Of a DNA stretch of 64,000 nt, positions 36,092-45,795 are shown piece after piece. Each line of letters starts with the position of its first letter. Within the stretch, counting starts at the first letter, position 1. The translations under genes were made by a program, and so were the position numbers. Origin of the DNA: Leishmania donovani (Eukaryota; Euglenozoa; Kinetoplastea; Trypanosomatida; Trypanosomatidae). Location of the stretch: NCBI RefSeq assembly GCF_000227135.1, contig NC_018247.1:339055-403054 (forward strand). The letters run 5' to 3'. The notes below the pieces were generated by a model. The model searched no databases and was not told the origin of the DNA. It worked only from the letters and a program-made list of their open reading frames with translations.

Positions 36092-37387
36092 ATGCAGGTC
36101 GAGCTCTCGTTTATCTTTCCACACGCGCTCAAGGAGCTGCCTGTGAGCTTCTTTGTTCCCCTCTCCTCCCAGCGTCCGCGCACCGCGGCGAATCTGTTCT
36201 TCATGTGCTCAGGGCAGCTGCCCTTGCCAGCGGAGCTGCTTTCTGCTCTGCGCCTGACGGAGGCCGAGGTCGCCTACGCAACGCCTGATGCTGCCAAGGC
36301 GGCTGGCCTGTTGCCGCTGAGCGACTCGGCGGTCGTTCGCATCGACAAGGCGTCTGTGATAGAGATCGGCAGCAGCACCACCAAGTCGATCTTTGGTGGC
36401 TTCATCCCTGATGAAAGGGTGACGCTGTCGGCTGGCACAGCCGCGCGTGGGCAGAGCCTTGCAGCTACCATGTCCTCGCTGAAGGCGGGGACACTCCTGT
36501 ACGGCAACCTCGGCATGCCGAACACGCAAGCCAGCCGCTACTACATTCTTCTCGAGCCTGTCACAACGCCGGAGCAGCAGCACGAGTTCGCCGGCTTCGC
36601 ACCGCTTGGGATGGTGACGAGTGGCTTGGCGGAGCTGAAGAGGGCGGCATCGCAGACGGCGGTGCAGCCACGCACGCTTGTGCCCAAGAAGAAGGTGGTC
36701 GTGTCGAGGTGCCGGATGCAGCTCGACTACACGCACCTGTCATCCTTTACGGCAGCCGGTGCGTCTGCGCCGCTTGGCGGGCTCTGCGACGGCACCGGTC
36801 AAGGCGCTGGAAAGCAAAGGCCCACAGAGTCGCACGAGCGTATCGCTGGCCGTGTGCGCCGCCGCGATGACGACGGTCACGAGGCCGAGCAAGCTAGCCC
36901 ATGCAGTGCGTTGCACGATGACGGCAACACCGCCGACCCTGGCGCAGCGCCGTTGCACAGCTCCGGCTTCTTCAAGATATCGGCGCGCTTCCCGAAGGCG
37001 GTGGCGGCCTCCGGCGCGGGTCCCTCCCTGAAGCGGCGCCGTGCAGAAGCATTCGTAGTCGGTGATGACGGCCTGCCGACTCTCCGCACGACGGCGATTT
37101 CACCTGGCGAGCAGGTCGGCGGCGACGGCACCGCCGAACCGTTCGAGTTCTTCAAGGCCCAGCAAGACGCCTTCATGAATGACATTGAAGGCATCAAGGA
37201 TGCGCAGCTGCAGCGATTTAATCGTAAAGCCGGAAAGATCATGAAATCCCGCCGGGCATGGGCATCGAGCAGCTCAAGTGGGCGGCACGCCAGCTCGCAG
37301 CAGCACAGCAGCAGCGGCACACATGCCACAGGATCAGGCGCCTTCTCAAAGACTGGCCCGAAAAAGACGAGGCCCAAGCGGTACTGA
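36092..37387 (+). CDS. Divergent cyclophilin-like protein, 431 aa
   Basis: The region about 70-185 has the layout of a cyclophilin barrel: KAGTLLYGNLGMPNTQASRY (about 131-150) aligns with the family 'GxLSMANAGxxTNGSQFF' strand, and FAPLGMVTSGLAEL (about 168-181) with 'VFGxVxxGxxVL'. Key isomerase residues appear lost: the Gln-Phe-Phe of the substrate pocket reads Arg-Tyr-Tyr, and no 'F-x-R-x-I-P-x-F-M-x-Q-G-G-D' motif with its catalytic Arg is found. The C-terminal half is disordered with basic clusters, ending KTGPKKTRPKRY, a likely nuclear signal. A binding rather than catalytic role is inferred. Compare nuclear cyclophilins of spliceosomes, but no specific orthologue is claimed. Confidence 0.68.
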   Translation: MQVELSFIFPHALKELPVSFFVPLSSQRPRTAANLFFMCSGQLPLPAELLSALRLTEAEVAYATPDAAKAAGLLPLSDSAVVRIDKASVIEIGSSTTKSIFGGFIPDERVTLSAGTAARGQSLAATMSSLKAGTLLYGNLGMPNTQASRYYILLEPVTTPEQQHEFAGFAPLGMVTSGLAELKRAASQTAVQPRTLVPKKKVVVSRCRMQLDYTHLSSFTAAGASAPLGGLCDGTGQGAGKQRPTESHERIAGRVRRRDDDGHEAEQASPCSALHDDGNTADPGAAPLHSSGFFKISARFPKAVAASGAGPSLKRRRAEAFVVGDDGLPTLRTTAISPGEQVGGDGTAEPFEFFKAQQDAFMNDIEGIKDAQLQRFNRKAGKIMKSRRAWASSSSSGRHASSQQHSSSGTHATGSGAFSKTGPKKTRPKRY

Positions 37388-38614
37388 GCTCTTGAGGGGG
37401 GCATGTGCATGATTTGATGTTGGCAAACTCTGTGCATCGGCGGACGGCAGCGCCATTCCCGCAGTGCCTGCTTCTCTGTCCGCGTCTCTGTACCCAGTCA
37501 ACCATCACCACCACTACTCTCCCCTCCGTGAGGCGGTGGGTACTACAGCCAGAGAAAGAGAGAAAGCATGCATGGAGACGCCGCAGCACGAGGCGATGCG
37601 GCGAATACACCACGCACCAACACAAGGGCACATATACAAGCAGAGACGCCTAAGCGCGGAAGGAGAGGATGTCGAGGAGCACGCTATCATGGCAGGTGTT
37701 TTGTTTGCTCTTGCTCGTCTCTCGCCTCTCTGCTGATACCTATGGGAAAGTTGTGTCGATGCTGATCCTCCTCACCCCACCCCACACGCTTACCGGCCGT
37801 GCGTCCACGTAAGACACCTGTGAGCGGGTGCGGGTGGCCATGTCGCTCTGTGGCCCTGTTAACATCATCAACGTAATACGCTTGCAACGCTCCACAGATC
37901 AGCGGAAAGCAGCAAAGTAACATGACGTCTGCTGAGTGGCACAAGTACATGGTGGCACTCGCGCGAGTGTTTGGTTGCGGAAGGGTGCTTCACTGGCGAA
38001 CGGGTGCCTGCGTCAAATGCGCATGCTTCTTCCCTTCCGCGAGGGGCTTCCCTGGGCCGTTGCAGACCAGCTAGTGCGGAAGAGAGGCAGGAAGCACCAG
38101 CTCCGGCAGAGCAGCAGCAGTGGCAGCACGAAAAAAAAAAGACGGATCATTGTAATCTCTCTCTGCGTGCTCGTCAATGACAGTGCAGGGGCTTGGTGTC
38201 TTGTCCGCCACGCACGCTCAAGAAATGCGCTTCGACGGTCTCTTTCTATCTCCGGTGTTTTAGCGTCGCACACACCTGTGGCATGCGCGTTCATAGCCGC
38301 CTGCCCGCTCTCGTCTCAACCTCTCTCTCGCTCTACCTTATTTGGCAACCATGGGGCTGCCCTCGGGCACGGATATCCGTCGGACGCATACACACAAACA
38401 CAACCACGCACGCATACGCCGAAGTAGAGAACCGAATATAGGGAGACTCTCAGAGGGCGTCGCGCAGACTCTGCATCTTACTGGGTACGCTGTTGTGCCC
38501 CTTTAGCGCACACACCGAAAGAAGCCGTCCGTAGCGAAGCGCAGCGCATGCGTGGCGCCACTTGACAGAGCAGACGCGGCCGACATCCTACGCGGGGAAA
38601 GCACAGCTGGACTT
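37388..38614. other. Spacer upstream of the treble-clef gene
   Basis: Contains several moderate pyrimidine tracts, the clearest at about 38239-38255 with AG at 38262-38263 and another at about 38309-38340. A 50-codon ORF at 37922-38074 begins like a real protein but soon degrades (see findings). An A run of nine lies near 38131. Confidence 0.45.
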
Positions 38615-40783
38615 ATGCGACGCACGCGGCGGTCGGTCGAGGCCGGACTGTCGGCAGCCGCGCGCACCTTGACGCAGCTGCGAATGGCGGGAAAGGCGGG
38701 CGCGCAGTCAGACATTACCGGCGCTGCGCGCTGTTGCTCGACAACGGCCGCGAATGCAGCGGCTGGCGGTGCCGCGGCGCCATCGACGGCCACGCGCCCC
38801 GTGCGTCAACTTCGTCTGGCGGTCGTGCGTCCGGACATCCTTGATGATTGGGTCCCAGAGCTGAACGACGTCGTTGCACATCAGATATCGTGCGACGAGG
38901 CCACGACACTGGTGTGGTGGAGGTGCTCTTGTTGTCAACAGCGGTACCAGTGCACTGTACAAACCCGCGTGGCTCGCGGGCGGACAGCGTGCCCGCATTG
39001 TGGCGGCGGCATCAGCGCAGCTGGCGACGCCTCTGCCAGCAACTCGGCAGCAGTTTCGGTAACCCACAAACCGCAAGGTGTGGCAGCGCCTCGAGTGGAG
39101 GTCGGAGAGACGCTTGACAAGACACATCCTGATCTCGCTGCCCGCTGGGATGTCGCCCGCAACGGTGCGCTGCTGCCCTCTCATGTGACGGCGTCAAGCA
39201 CACGGCAAGTGTGGTGGCTTCCTGCCACGAACACGGCATCGCTGTCTTCTGCTGCACAGCGAAGCTTTCTCCGCCCGGTATTTGCGTTCGTGCACGACTC
39301 CGCGAGCCCTGAGGAGCAGGCAGCCGCGACGGCGGCGATGGAATGGCGGCTACTCCACGAAATACGTCGTGTCGCGCATATTGAAGATGCAGAGAAGGCG
39401 GGTGTCATCCCGGTGACAGTGCGCAGCGACAAGTTCGGAGCAACACACGCTGCTGCATGGCTGGCCGGCTCTGGCGACGCGGCAGTCGCCGCCTCTCGAC
39501 CGTCTGTGGCCACCATGGCGGCCGCAGACGTGCGCGTGGTTGCGCATATGTGGAAGGACCGCATGTCGGGACTGGCAACGCCGGAAAATGCGGAAGACGG
39601 CAGGTTTCCGCAAAGTTCGGCATCGCGCCTCGGCGGCGTCTTTCCACGCGAACTGTTTGCGCATTCGCCGACTACAGCGCGCAGGGCTGCAATGTCAGCC
39701 GAGGCGGCGGCCGCGTCAACAGTGCGGGTGGCCTTGCTGGGTCAGTATTTCGAGTTTGTGCGCCGCCAGCGGAGAGGCGGCGGCAGCAGCAAAGAGCGAA
39801 CGAGATTGACGCCTGTACTGGCAAGCCTCGCACAGTCGATTTCCATTGCTGCCGCTGCTGCATCGACTGCGGCCGAGGGCACGTCCCAGTCATGGACCGA
39901 CTTTTTTGCGTTGACGAGAGACTCCGCGCTGCCGAAGGGGTATATCGACCCGAACGCGGCCCTTTACTTCCCGGACGCCGCGGAAGTGGCGGCATCCGGT
40001 GCGGAGGTGACAGCGGTATCAGAGGCGACGAAGGTAGACTCGCTGCGGCTGACGGCACCCCAGATCAGCGACACTGTTCTTACCATGTACCCTCGCCGTC
40101 CTCCGTCGCCTCGTCTGCGTGAGGACGACGTGATGCAGGCAACGCCGCCGATGATGGACGCCAGAGCCGAGAACGGTTCCAGCGACATCTCCGCGATTCA
40201 CCAGGTCAAGCGCCACCAACTGAGGCATCACGTTCACATGCCGTTTGGGCACACCACCACGGTGGCGGAGGAAAATGCGGCGAAGCTGGCAGCCGAGTAC
40301 GACGTCGATGATGATGATAGCGGCAGCGGCATGGACAGCAGACGTGCCCGCACGACAGACAACGCGGCCTCGTTCGCCACAGAGCTGCGTGGGGCGAGCA
40401 GGCGCAGCGGCGAAGCTGCAACGGCGGCCTCCCTCATCGGCTCTGCTATTGCTGCCCTCGGTGAGGCCTTCTCCGTGGGAGAGGCGGACAGCAGCAGCCG
40501 ACTCTACCATCGTGAAGCGCATCGTACGGCGGCGCTGAGTGATGAGTTAATGGCGTCGAGCGGCGATTCTGCACGGCGCACTGGTACACGTCCTCGCCGC
40601 TTTCGCCTCTCGCTACCTCACGAGGCGCCACAGACGAGGCAGCGGAACGTGGCGGTCGAGTTGATCGCCGCAGACGGCAGCAGTGCTGTGCGGCCGGCAC
40701 ACTTTGAAGCGCCGCACACGCCGCGCAAGGTGGCGCGACCACGTCGAGCCACCAAAGAGGCCTCAAGTGCGGCGGCCCAATGA
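38615..40783 (+). CDS. Treble-clef zinc-finger (DUF4379-like) protein, 722 aa
   Basis: Residues about 72-132 match the DUF4379 treble-clef pattern: RPDILDDWVPELND, then VWWRCSCC, then CPHCGG (zinc Cys near 104-107 and 126-129). A second, degenerate copy at about 169-205 keeps THPDLAARWDVARNG and VWWLP but lacks the cysteines. The remainder is Ala/Ser-rich and probably disordered. The N-terminus (MRRTRRSVEAGLSAAARTL) is Arg-rich, without acids at first, and could target mitochondria. The first ATG in frame is 38615; an ATG at 38548 is out of frame. The domain is thought to bind nucleic acid or act with nucleases in bacteria; the role here is unknown. Confidence 0.75.
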   Translation: MRRTRRSVEAGLSAAARTLTQLRMAGKAGAQSDITGAARCCSTTAANAAAGGAAAPSTATRPVRQLRLAVVRPDILDDWVPELNDVVAHQISCDEATTLVWWRCSCCQQRYQCTVQTRVARGRTACPHCGGGISAAGDASASNSAAVSVTHKPQGVAAPRVEVGETLDKTHPDLAARWDVARNGALLPSHVTASSTRQVWWLPATNTASLSSAAQRSFLRPVFAFVHDSASPEEQAAATAAMEWRLLHEIRRVAHIEDAEKAGVIPVTVRSDKFGATHAAAWLAGSGDAAVAASRPSVATMAAADVRVVAHMWKDRMSGLATPENAEDGRFPQSSASRLGGVFPRELFAHSPTTARRAAMSAEAAAASTVRVALLGQYFEFVRRQRRGGGSSKERTRLTPVLASLAQSISIAAAAASTAAEGTSQSWTDFFALTRDSALPKGYIDPNAALYFPDAAEVAASGAEVTAVSEATKVDSLRLTAPQISDTVLTMYPRRPPSPRLREDDVMQATPPMMDARAENGSSDISAIHQVKRHQLRHHVHMPFGHTTTVAEENAAKLAAEYDVDDDDSGSGMDSRRARTTDNAASFATELRGASRRSGEAATAASLIGSAIAALGEAFSVGEADSSSRLYHREAHRTAALSDELMASSGDSARRTGTRPRRFRLSLPHEAPQTRQRNVAVELIAADGSSAVRPAHFEAPHTPRKVARPRRATKEASSAAAQ

Positions 40784-42008
40784 TGAGCAGGGGCTGCGTG
40801 TGTCTGTGTGCGATGGCGCGTGTTACCCTGTTGAAGAGGAGACCACACGAAAAAGGGGGCGCGCCCACATCCGCCCCATCGTCGACTTACCTCACGCCTG
40901 TCTCGCGCCTCTGGCAGTGATGCTGCTGCGGCCGCCGCCCCTTCTACACGCACTCCTTTTCCTTCCTTGTTCTTTTGGTGGTGCCCACCCCTGTCACGCA
41001 CGCGGTGCAGCCGTCGGCGCAGAAGAGCAGCGTCAGAAGTGGTGGTGGTGAAGGTGGAGGCAAGTTTGGCGCGTGGTGGGTGATGTAAGAGGCGCGGCAG
41101 AGATGCGCGAGGAAGCGGGTAGCAGGCAGACTGCTCTGTACGACAGCACTGCCAGTCGATAGCCCGGCGTTGCCACAGTCTGTTTTACGTCCTTGCGCAT
41201 GTGTGCATGCTCTGTTCTGGTCGCCGCGTTCGTGTTTCGCTTGGTTTTGTCCTGTGCGTGACGCTGATTACAGATCTTCTTCGTGTGTGTGTGTGTGTGT
41301 GTGCGCGTGTGTGCGGGGGGTTTGGGGGGTCGGTGGGCTGCCTCCCTTCTCTTCTGGTGTCTGTCGATTGCTCTCTTCCTAAGCGAAAAAGCCGACAAGC
41401 GCTCACTCCCGCATCCCTGCCGCGTTACCCCCTTCCCTTCCTCCCTCCTGACTTCGTATACCCGGCGTTCATAGCAGTGCACGTTCACCCCGAGGGTGCG
41501 CCATCGCGACGCGGTGTGGTCCGCTTGCCCCCGTCGCGGGAAGCGCACAGGCGCAGGGAAATCGCCGGTTCACGAGGCGATGCGAAAACGGAAGAGACGG
41601 AGGAGCCTTCGTCGAATGATGCGGCGCCTGTGTGATGTGCCGAATCGCAACAAAATATGCCTTTGTCGGTGACGCGAGTGCCCTCTCGTCTTCTCCAGGA
41701 AGTGCTCTACAACTCTTCAGCCATCTGTACACCTATCTGCACCCTCACTGTGTGTGTGTGTGCCTCCACCTCTCCCACACTCTAATGCATCGCCTACCAC
41801 TATCCACCATCATCACCCGTCATCGCCACGAAGCACCGACACCCACGAATGTAAGAGCGCACAACAACCGAGCGTGCAAGCACGCACGAACAGGTTCATA
41901 GATGCGCGCACTCATTTGTGTGCGTGTGCGTGTGCGTCTGCGCTCTGCTGTCTACTCGCAGCTGGAGTGCGACGACCACCACAACGGAAAACAAGGGGAG
42001 GGGGATTG

Positions 42009-42031
42009 TCTGTCTCTCTGTCTTTTTGCAG
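42009..42031 (+). promoter_or_regulatory. Textbook trans-splice acceptor in mid-spacer
   Basis: A CT tract ending in five T and GCAG, with AG at 42030-42031. It is 1.25 kb after the preceding stop and 3.8 kb before the kinase start, so it is not an obvious part of either mRNA. Confidence 0.4.
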
Positions 42032-42048
42032 ATCAAGAGCGAGCTGTT

Positions 42049-42291
42049 ATGCGCTCAGAGCCGCAAGCAGCGAATCGAATCGGGTGGGAGTCCAATGCGA
42101 AGAGAAAGGCGATCAGGCGGCGGAGCAGGACTCGAGTCTTCTGCCGATTCCGTTCAAAACACGAGGGCAGGCAGAACGAGAGAAGGCGCGGCGCGAGTGC
42201 GGTCCTCTATGGCTCTCTGCATCTTCTCCCCTCTTTTTTTCGCCTGTTCGCGGCTTGGACTCATTGTCACAGTCATTCCTGCTACTCGTAA
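42049..42291 (+). CDS. Possible small Arg-rich protein, 80 aa (weak)
   Basis: ATG 42049 lies 18 nt after the acceptor at 42030-42031. Residues 1-50 (MRSEPQAANRIGWESNAKRK onward) are charged and varied; the last 30 are hydrophobic and aromatic and come from pyrimidine-rich DNA. I recognise no family. The clustering of acceptor and ATG is the main support. Confidence 0.25.
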   Translation: MRSEPQAANRIGWESNAKRKAIRRRSRTRVFCRFRSKHEGRQNERRRGASAVLYGSLHLLPSFFRLFAAWTHCHSHSCYS

Positions 42292-45200
42292 CGCAAGCTC
42301 TGTCGCCCCCACCCCCTTCCTCCCCAACGCACAGGCATGTCCGCGAATGCGCAAAGCAAGCACGCGATGGTGTTGTGTCCGGAGGACGCGATGAGAAGTC
42401 GAGGGAAGTGGGGGGGGGGGACACAACGGGGCTAGACGGCCCTGACGCACTAGAGTGTGGTGCAGCTTCTCAGCAGAGGACACAGGAAGTGACGGTGAGA
42501 AAGGCAGGGAAGAGGAGGGGAAACGGGGCAACCCCGTGTGTGTGTATATTGCCTCCATGCATTGCTGGGCTGTCCCCGGAGATTCGCTCAGCCATCTTTT
42601 CCCCTCATACCCGCTCCCTTCATCTCCGCCCAGCAGTACGCCTCTGTGTTGTCGACACCCATCGGACAAGGGACCGAAGATGACAGACGTCCCACGTCCT
42701 TTATGTGCCCTCTCGCTTCCTGCAGCTCTCGCCAACGCGGCACCTTTTCCATCATCTCTCTCTCACACCTCACCCCCGCTCTCCGACGACGACCACGACG
42801 ACCTTTCTTTCCGTGCTCGACCACCTGTGTGTGCACTCTCCCCACCCTCAACCTTAACCCCCTGTGCTTGCGCACCCCATCACGGACGCACGCTTGCGGG
42901 TGCTTCTCACGCCACTATCAAACGCGCGCGTGCACACACACCGGCATGCAAACTGGCATGAATCTCCGAAGGAAAAAGCGAAAACGCTTTACCGCGCAGA
43001 CAATTCGGCGTTGAGCACGCTCCACAAAGAAGAAAGCAAGCAATCTGCACACACGGACATCCGCCTCTACCCAAAGCCGAATACTTGGCCGCCTTGGCGA
43101 GGGTGGGGCTGTCTTCCTAACGCGTACGCATACAGATGCATACGCACGCACGCATACACATACACACACACACACCGGCATCGGCAGTCCAGTTTGTCTA
43201 CCTTTGCCCGCTGCGCCATCACTGCGAGGCTCGCCGCCGCCATCCCTCGCCGTATTTCTTGTCTATACCCTTTTGCACCGGAGCATAGGAGGAGGCTCAC
43301 GGAAGAAGCAGCGGCGGCTTGCATTCTGTTGAGAAATACCGGTGAGGCCGCAACGGAAAGTGGTGGCGGGGGGTGGGGCAGCCGAGAAAGCGATAGAAAG
43401 AAGGGTGGCACTTTCCCTGTGTGTTTGTGCGTGCGTGTTTGGTGGGTGTGGCTGTTAGCGGCCTCTCGTCGTGTGAGTGTCGAGGCAAAGCACTCCCCTG
43501 CCCACCACCACCACTAGCCATTGTTCGCCGGCTTGCTATCCCTCTGTTTCTGTCCCTCTTAAGCACCGCCACTTTCGAGCTGCGACAAGCGTCGAAAAGT
43601 CGCACTCTCTTTCCTTTTTGGTTTACTGCTCCGCTCGCCATCTCCCCTACGCCTCCTTTCTATCCGTTCCTTTCGCCCCCCCCCCCTCCCTCCCTCGTGT
43701 GTGTGTCTTGTCGTCATCCTTTTCGTGTTTTGTTTTGTGTTGCCTTGCTCGCGTCGCCCTGGTTGTGCTCGCCCCACCCACCCACCCACCCCGCGCCCCT
43801 CTTCCCTCTTCACGGCTAGCCGACCGTGCATCATCACCACGCTCCCTTCCAGTCTGTTCGTGACCTTCGCCAGTGCCTTTCCCTTGCGTTGTTTTGTTTT
43901 ATTTTTTTTTTTGGACTCACCCCGCATGCGCGCTCTCTTCATCCCTCCCTTCCTCTCCTTCCTTCCTGTGCTGCTTTCTCCCTCTTGTGTGAGGGCCAAT
44001 ACTCTACTGCCTCCACCACCACTACCACTCAAAACCTCGCATTGGTGTGTCTGTCCGTCTTTGTCTGTATGCTGTTGCGTCTGTCTGTCTGTCGTACGAC
44101 CTGATCACGCTCCCTTCCCGTCCCTGAGCACCCACCCACACACGCACACACGCAGCGACACAGGCAGGCCTTCGCCCTGTTGTATACACATAGATAGGGC
44201 TACTTTTTCTTTGTGTGGTTGATTGATTCGTAGCCTTACGCACTTGGCTCACATACCATCCCGGTCCTCCCCCTCGTCCCTCTCTTTCCCTCCGCGCGCG
44301 TGTGCGTGCTGGTGTTTTTTTTTCTGAATCCTTCTCGTTGCTTCGCTCTTTGGCTCACTGTCGTGTATCACCTCCCTTCATTTTCGGCTTCTACCCCTGC
44401 TCCCTCTCCTTGTGTCTTTACCAGTGTCCCTCTCTTTCCCTCCGCGTGCGTGTGTGTGTGTGTTGGAGGCGCGGTCGCACGCTATGTATTCTCTTTATCG
44501 TTGCCAGCACACACACCACCTAAATCAAAGTGACTTGAGCACACCGTCACCGCAGCTCCCCTTTTTTTCTCGTTCTTCGGGTTTGTTTGTCTGTCGCAGT
44601 ACTTGTCTCATCACCCCCCCCTCGCCGATGCCGCACCCCCCACACACACACACACCGCCCTCTCCGCCCTCTCGTCCTCGCTGCGTTGTGTGTTTCCCTC
44701 TGTTGCTTCCGCGGTGAACCCTGCATACGTTTCTTGTGGGCGCTCTGTGCTTCGCTCTCTCGTGACTTGGATTCTTCTTTCTTGCTTTTTTGGTTTTCCT
44801 CGCCGTCATCGGCCTTGCTCGTATCATCCGCCTTTGAGGGGCGCACCTCTAGCGACCATCTGCGCCGGCGCAAGTGTCGCGCCGTCTCCCTCCTCTTCTC
44901 CTCCCCTTGTGCTGTGTCCGGCGCATACCCACGCATAATCGGGGCAACAAAGTAGGGTTACCCAGCTGCAGGCAATACGGGACCGCCGGCTGTTCATTTC
45001 TCTTTCTGCGCGCGCGCGTGTGTGGTTACGAGCATCCGTCAGCTCATCGGTCATCGACTGCGGAGAGAAAACCGCCTTGACGTCTAGACGCTGTGCGAGA
45101 GAGCGAGGTCGTCTCCACAGCAATAAGAAGGAAGCAGCGTTGGCATCACCTTTTCGCGCACGTACACGACGCACCATTTCTTCATACACACACGCACAAG

Positions 45201-45610
45201 CGTACAGCTCGTGAAGGGGGAGGGAAGTCTCGACCCAACACCGCGTCCGTCTTGGAGCGCAAGCAGAGCGTAACGAAGGGGAAAAAAGAGGGTGAGAAAG
45301 GGCGCTTCCTTGCGCTGTAGAGCATACGCGCACCCTCGCCTCTCTCCGTCTTTTTTGGAGCAGACCCTCTTCGCTGCTGTGTGGGTGTGTGGCTGGGTAG
45401 CTGGCTGGGTAGGTGGGGGCGTCTTCCTCTTGTTGTTGCGGTTGATTTTTTTTTTTTGAGGGGGGGGTGTTCGTTCTTCCTCGTCCTATAAAAAGTAAGA
45501 GTGCAGCGCGGCCCTCTTTTTTTTGTCGTTCCTGTTGTCGTATACACTGAAAGGCCACGTGGGTCTTCGCCAGCAGACGGAATCACGCGTGCACAAGGAA
45601 GCCCCCCAGG

Positions 45611-45648
45611 TACTCCTCCTTCTCCCCCCTCCCCTCCCCTTCCCGCAG
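45611..45648 (+). promoter_or_regulatory. Putative trans-splice acceptor for the giant kinase
   Basis: A CT-only tract of about 34 nt followed by GCAG, AG at 45647-45648, giving a leader of about 148 nt. Confidence 0.5.
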
Positions 45649-45795
45649 CCTCTCTCGCATACGCTGCACAGTCACGCATCGGCCTATAGGAGCGAAGTGT
45701 TTGCATCCAGAGGAAAAGAGAAGTCGTTCTCGCGGTAATAACCCTTCTCACATTTGCGATCTCCCCTCTGCACGTGCCGTGTTCCCATCTCAGTC

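Larger units (their letters stand above)
40784..45795. other. Five-kilobase spacer before the giant kinase
   Basis: The longest gene-free stretch here. It is dominated by pyrimidine tracts, TG repeats (for example 41283-41302) and CA repeats (43159-43173, 44641-44655). A textbook acceptor (pyrimidines 42009-42028, AG 42030-42031) sits in mid-spacer, and another (45611-45644, AG 45647-45648) lies 148 nt before the kinase start. ORFs of 150-310 codons across it are low-complexity; two short frames (42049-42291 and the 3' part of 41201-41635) look a little more protein-like. It may contain a long 3' UTR, an unannotated transcript, or both. Confidence 0.5.

Noticed and set aside
34861..36204. 447-codon minus-strand ORF under the 3' end of the 2088-residue gene
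   Set aside because: Arg/His-rich shadow of an Ala/Leu coding frame, extending into spacer repeats.
38548..38550. ATG just upstream of the treble-clef gene as its start
   Set aside because: It is out of frame with the coding sequence; the first in-frame ATG is 38615.
41754..42683. 309-codon plus-strand ORF in the 5-kb spacer
   Set aside because: Low-complexity Pro/Ser/His sequence spanning microsatellites; no protein-like stretch for most of its length.
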